A stretch of DNA of 18,613 bases from positions 1 through 18,613 of the forward strand of contig RXOD01004755.1 of assembly GCA_005223375.1 (NCBI GenBank), written 5' to 3'. The translations under genes and the position numbers were made by a program. The notes beneath the pieces are model-generated. The model saw only the letters and a program-made list of their open reading frames with translations. It did not search any database and had not been told where the DNA came from. The stretch comes from Amoebophrya sp. AT5.2 (lineage: Eukaryota; Sar; Dinophyceae; Syndiniales; Amoebophryaceae). Below, piece after piece: positions 16,211 to 18,613 of the stretch; the stretch's first letter is position 1; each line of letters starts with the position of its first letter.

Positions 16211-18573
16211 TCATGAGACCCGGCATGTGTCCGCGCACGACTGCCTCTGCCTCTCTCCCTGTCCCTTGGTTTTGCTGTGGTGCTCTGCGAGGCTTTCGTA
16301 CTCCGAGCGCGTTACCGTGGGGCGGTAGTCGTCGCCGCCGAAGTTCAGATACTTTTCCAACACTTGCAGCCCCGCGAAGAAGCCCTTGTTGGGCAGCGCC
16401 AGCGGGCGTTTCTGGTACACCACGCGGAAGGCCTGCCGGAGCGAGAGATCCTGCACGACCATCAGGTACGCAAGCACCACGGTCACGCTCCGCGACTTGC
16501 CCTGTGCGCAGTTGACGAGCAGGTTCCTAGGCCACATGCCGCTGGACGAGGTGGGGGAAATAGATTCCGCACCGCGCCACGGCTTACTGGGCTCGAAGAC
16601 CCCGTACGTGCCGACAGAAACTAGTTCTCGTTGTCCGAAGAGCCGCAGGAGAGCCGCCTTCCGGTTCTTCTTGCAGTTTTCCGCCTCGACGATTCTTTGT
16701 GTCGAAGCCGCACGTTGCTCCGCGTGCCTTTGCCTTTCCTCTAGCCCTAGCACATCATCTTCGACTTCGTCTACATCCGAGGAAACCGAGGACGACGCGG
16801 ACGACGTCCCGTTGGGAGCGTCTTGAATCAACTGCCGGTCGCCGAAGCAGCAGAAGAACGCCCCCGAACCCGAAACGCGTGTGTTGGAAAGCTCCGGCAG
16901 GTACTGGCCTAGGCTTGCCTCCTCGACAGCTTCGACCACTTCGGGTTCCTGCGGATTTCGGCCGCCCCCGCCGTTGTTCCGGACTCGTCGCCGCGTCGTG
17001 GTCAGACCCTGACTCCTCGCCCATTCCAGCGACCCACCACGACCCTCCCCTCCGACGTCGTGGTGCACCTGTGGGCCGCTCCTTCTCCCCCACGACGGCG
17101 CCATCGACCGCCCTGAAGAAGTTCCATCGGCTTCCCTTTTAGCCGCCGCAGCCCAGAACAGTGGTGTCAGCATTGTCTCCGCCTCTTTGAAGAACCGCCG
17201 CTGCACTTCCGTGTCGATCTGGGCGAGCTCGTCGGTGGATTCAAACTCCACCCGTCGCATTTCGAGGCTGTCTCTTCGAGTCAGCCCCTTCTCCGACTGG
17301 AGTTGCCTGCTCCTTCGGCCATTCGGATGACCGGCGTTCTCGAGATCCCAGGCGAGGTGGTCCGACAGAGATGCGCCATCTGCAAGTACTAGAGCGGGGG
17401 GAGAACTTGTGCATGTACTACTAGCTGCCCCTGCCGCTGCGCATGCAGTCGCAGCCGCAGACGTAGAGGCGCTTCCTCTCCCGGTTCCGCCCTCAGTTGC
17501 TGCTGCGGGTGCTGCTGCTGACGAAGAAGCGGCTACTGGTGGCGATAAAAAGGCACCAGAAGAAGGCGAAGCTCCCCAGTTCTTTCCAATACCGAGGCCA
17601 CGGCCACGACTACCCTCCATGTGCATATCCAAGGCCAGCTCGTCCGCAAACGAAGAGAAACTGCTTCTGCTTTTCGCGTCCATGACTTCGGCCCTCATTT
17701 CTTCCCACCTTCTACTGTCTTCCGCGAAGAATTTGCCATCGTCGAGCGCGAAATCGATGAACCGCAGCGCGTCCATCAGAAAGGCGAAGAACACAACCAC
17801 CTCCTCCTTCTGGTCCGCAACCGGAATGGTGACGCGCTTCTGCACGTAGGAGGAGGTGCCAAACTCGGATTGGCTCATGTCGAAAATGTAGCGCACGCCC
17901 GCAGTCCGGACCCAGTTGGAGTCCTTGGGAAAATTCGAGCCGGAAATGATCAGCTTGCGCTTTGTGCGCGGGTGAGTGAAGATGTGCGACGCCGTGTTCC
18001 TTGTTCCCTCGCTGCAGCACGGGAAAAGACCGGGGCGAGAAGAGTGTATCGCTCGGGCGGCCTCGAGCTCCGCGACGAACTTTTTGTTTTTTCCGCTCGG
18101 TTCCACCGTCCCTGCTAGGGTTTGGCCTTGGCCTCCCACGACCTCGGGACGAGATGACCACACAAGTTGCTGGCCCTGCAGGGGTGGCGGAGGTGGTCCT
18201 CTCTGCGCAGTCTCGATCGGCAAACTGCTCGTGGCCTGCTTGGCGGTCACGTTGAAATCTCTGCTCCCGGCGCCCCGCCCCGGTTCTTGTTCCCATTGAG
18301 CTGGGGCTAGAACATCCCCGCATTCGCGCTCCTCCGCGCTACTCCCATCGGAGAACTCGGTGTTGCGAGCAGATAAAACCGCACGACAGCTCGTCGACGA
18401 GGATTTCCAGTGCTCCCACCCATCGAAGTGCGGTGGAAGGCCGCCGCGTGTGGGCGGTCCAGCTGGCGTCTGCGTGGCCGCGGCCGCGGAGTAGTGGGCC
18501 GACACGAATGTCGCCGGATTGCCTGGTGTACTCAGCAATCTGGCAGGCGGCCTCGGCGTCGCTTGTGGAACTC
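16211..18573 (-). CDS. Dual-specificity phosphatase-like protein with interrupted catalytic domain (5' incomplete)
   Basis: The frame is open from a TGA at 18601-18599 to the stop at 16211 but has no ATG before the conserved part, so the start is probably in an exon beyond the window; an acceptor CGGAGCAG|GAGTT fits at 18573. Numbering below counts the Leu at 18538 as residue 1 (775 aa). Residues about 195-268 form the first half of a DSP fold: KLIISGSNFPKDSNWV, AGVRYIFDMS, VTIPVADQKEE (D242 is a candidate general acid) and FLMDALRFIDFAL. Residues 665-732 form the second half: LLVNCAQGKSRSVTVVLAYL with C677 and R683 of the C-x5-R loop, then LSLRQAFRVVYQKRP and LPNKGFFAGLQVLEKYL. Between them lie about 390 mostly low-complexity residues. 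The usual His before the Cys is Asn676. Such enzymes remove phosphate from Tyr or Ser/Thr; the target is unknown. Confidence 0.85.
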
Positions 18574-18613
18574 CTGCTCCGGAGAAATGGGAACAAAATC
18601 AAGGCCGAACTAA

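Noticed and set aside
17440..17530. Apparent simple repeat (GCTGCTGCTG-like) inside the phosphatase gene
   Set aside because: It encodes Ala/Ser-rich low-complexity protein in the open frame and needs no separate element.
1..18613. Relict dinoflagellate spliced-leader sequence
   Set aside because: I looked by eye for the leader's GGCTCAAG end and its complement and did not find it. Its absence says little about the species.

Overview
This window looks like nuclear DNA of a gene-dense protist, most likely an alveolate and probably a dinoflagellate. Three observations support this. Every well-supported gene is on the minus strand, the one-way gene order typical of dinoflagellates. Introns are few, short and of the GT-AG type. 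The gene content fits too: a multi-EF-hand protein fused to a RelA/SpoT-like domain, a presumed secreted coiled-coil protein of a kind common in dinoflagellate gene sets, and nuclear proteins rich in Ser and Ala. The short spacing resembles compact parasitic lineages such as Amoebophrya, but that is an inference, not an identification. There is no prokaryotic operon structure, and I saw no tRNA, rRNA, CRISPR array or classical transposase gene.

Layout, in order of transcription (right to left). At 18573-16211 is a dual-specificity phosphatase-like protein, 5' incomplete, whose catalytic domain is interrupted by about 390 residues. At 16210-15024 is a non-coding stretch with a 157-167 bp tandem duplication and several odd-length palindromes. 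At 15023-13185 is NMD3, the nuclear export adaptor of the 60S ribosomal subunit, in one exon. At 12811-12503 is a doubtful small ORF. At 12356-11223 is an unrecognised 377-residue protein. At 10614-7981 is an 877-residue presumed secreted protein with three coiled-coil modules. At 7175-5667 is a two-exon ASCH/PUA-like protein with a SUMO-interaction-like motif. At 4642-4064 is a 192-residue protein resembling parts of the dynein heavy-chain stalk region. At 3402-231 is a three-exon, 906-residue protein with four canonical and two degenerate EF-hands followed by a RelA/SpoT-like nucleotidyltransferase domain. At 169-1 is the probable 5' end of another gene.

The genes do not form an obvious pathway. 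They cover ribosome export (NMD3), calcium-linked signalling (EF-hand/RelA-SpoT), phosphatase signalling and a secretory product. I rebuilt the splice structures of the EF-hand/RelA-SpoT and ASCH-like genes by matching phase and domain continuity across GT-AG junctions. The most interesting items are the calcium-sensor/alarmone-synthetase-like fusion, the interrupted phosphatase with an Asn in place of the usual His in its P-loop, introns carrying inverted repeats or GTAC at both boundaries, and the palindrome-bearing tandem repeat upstream of NMD3.
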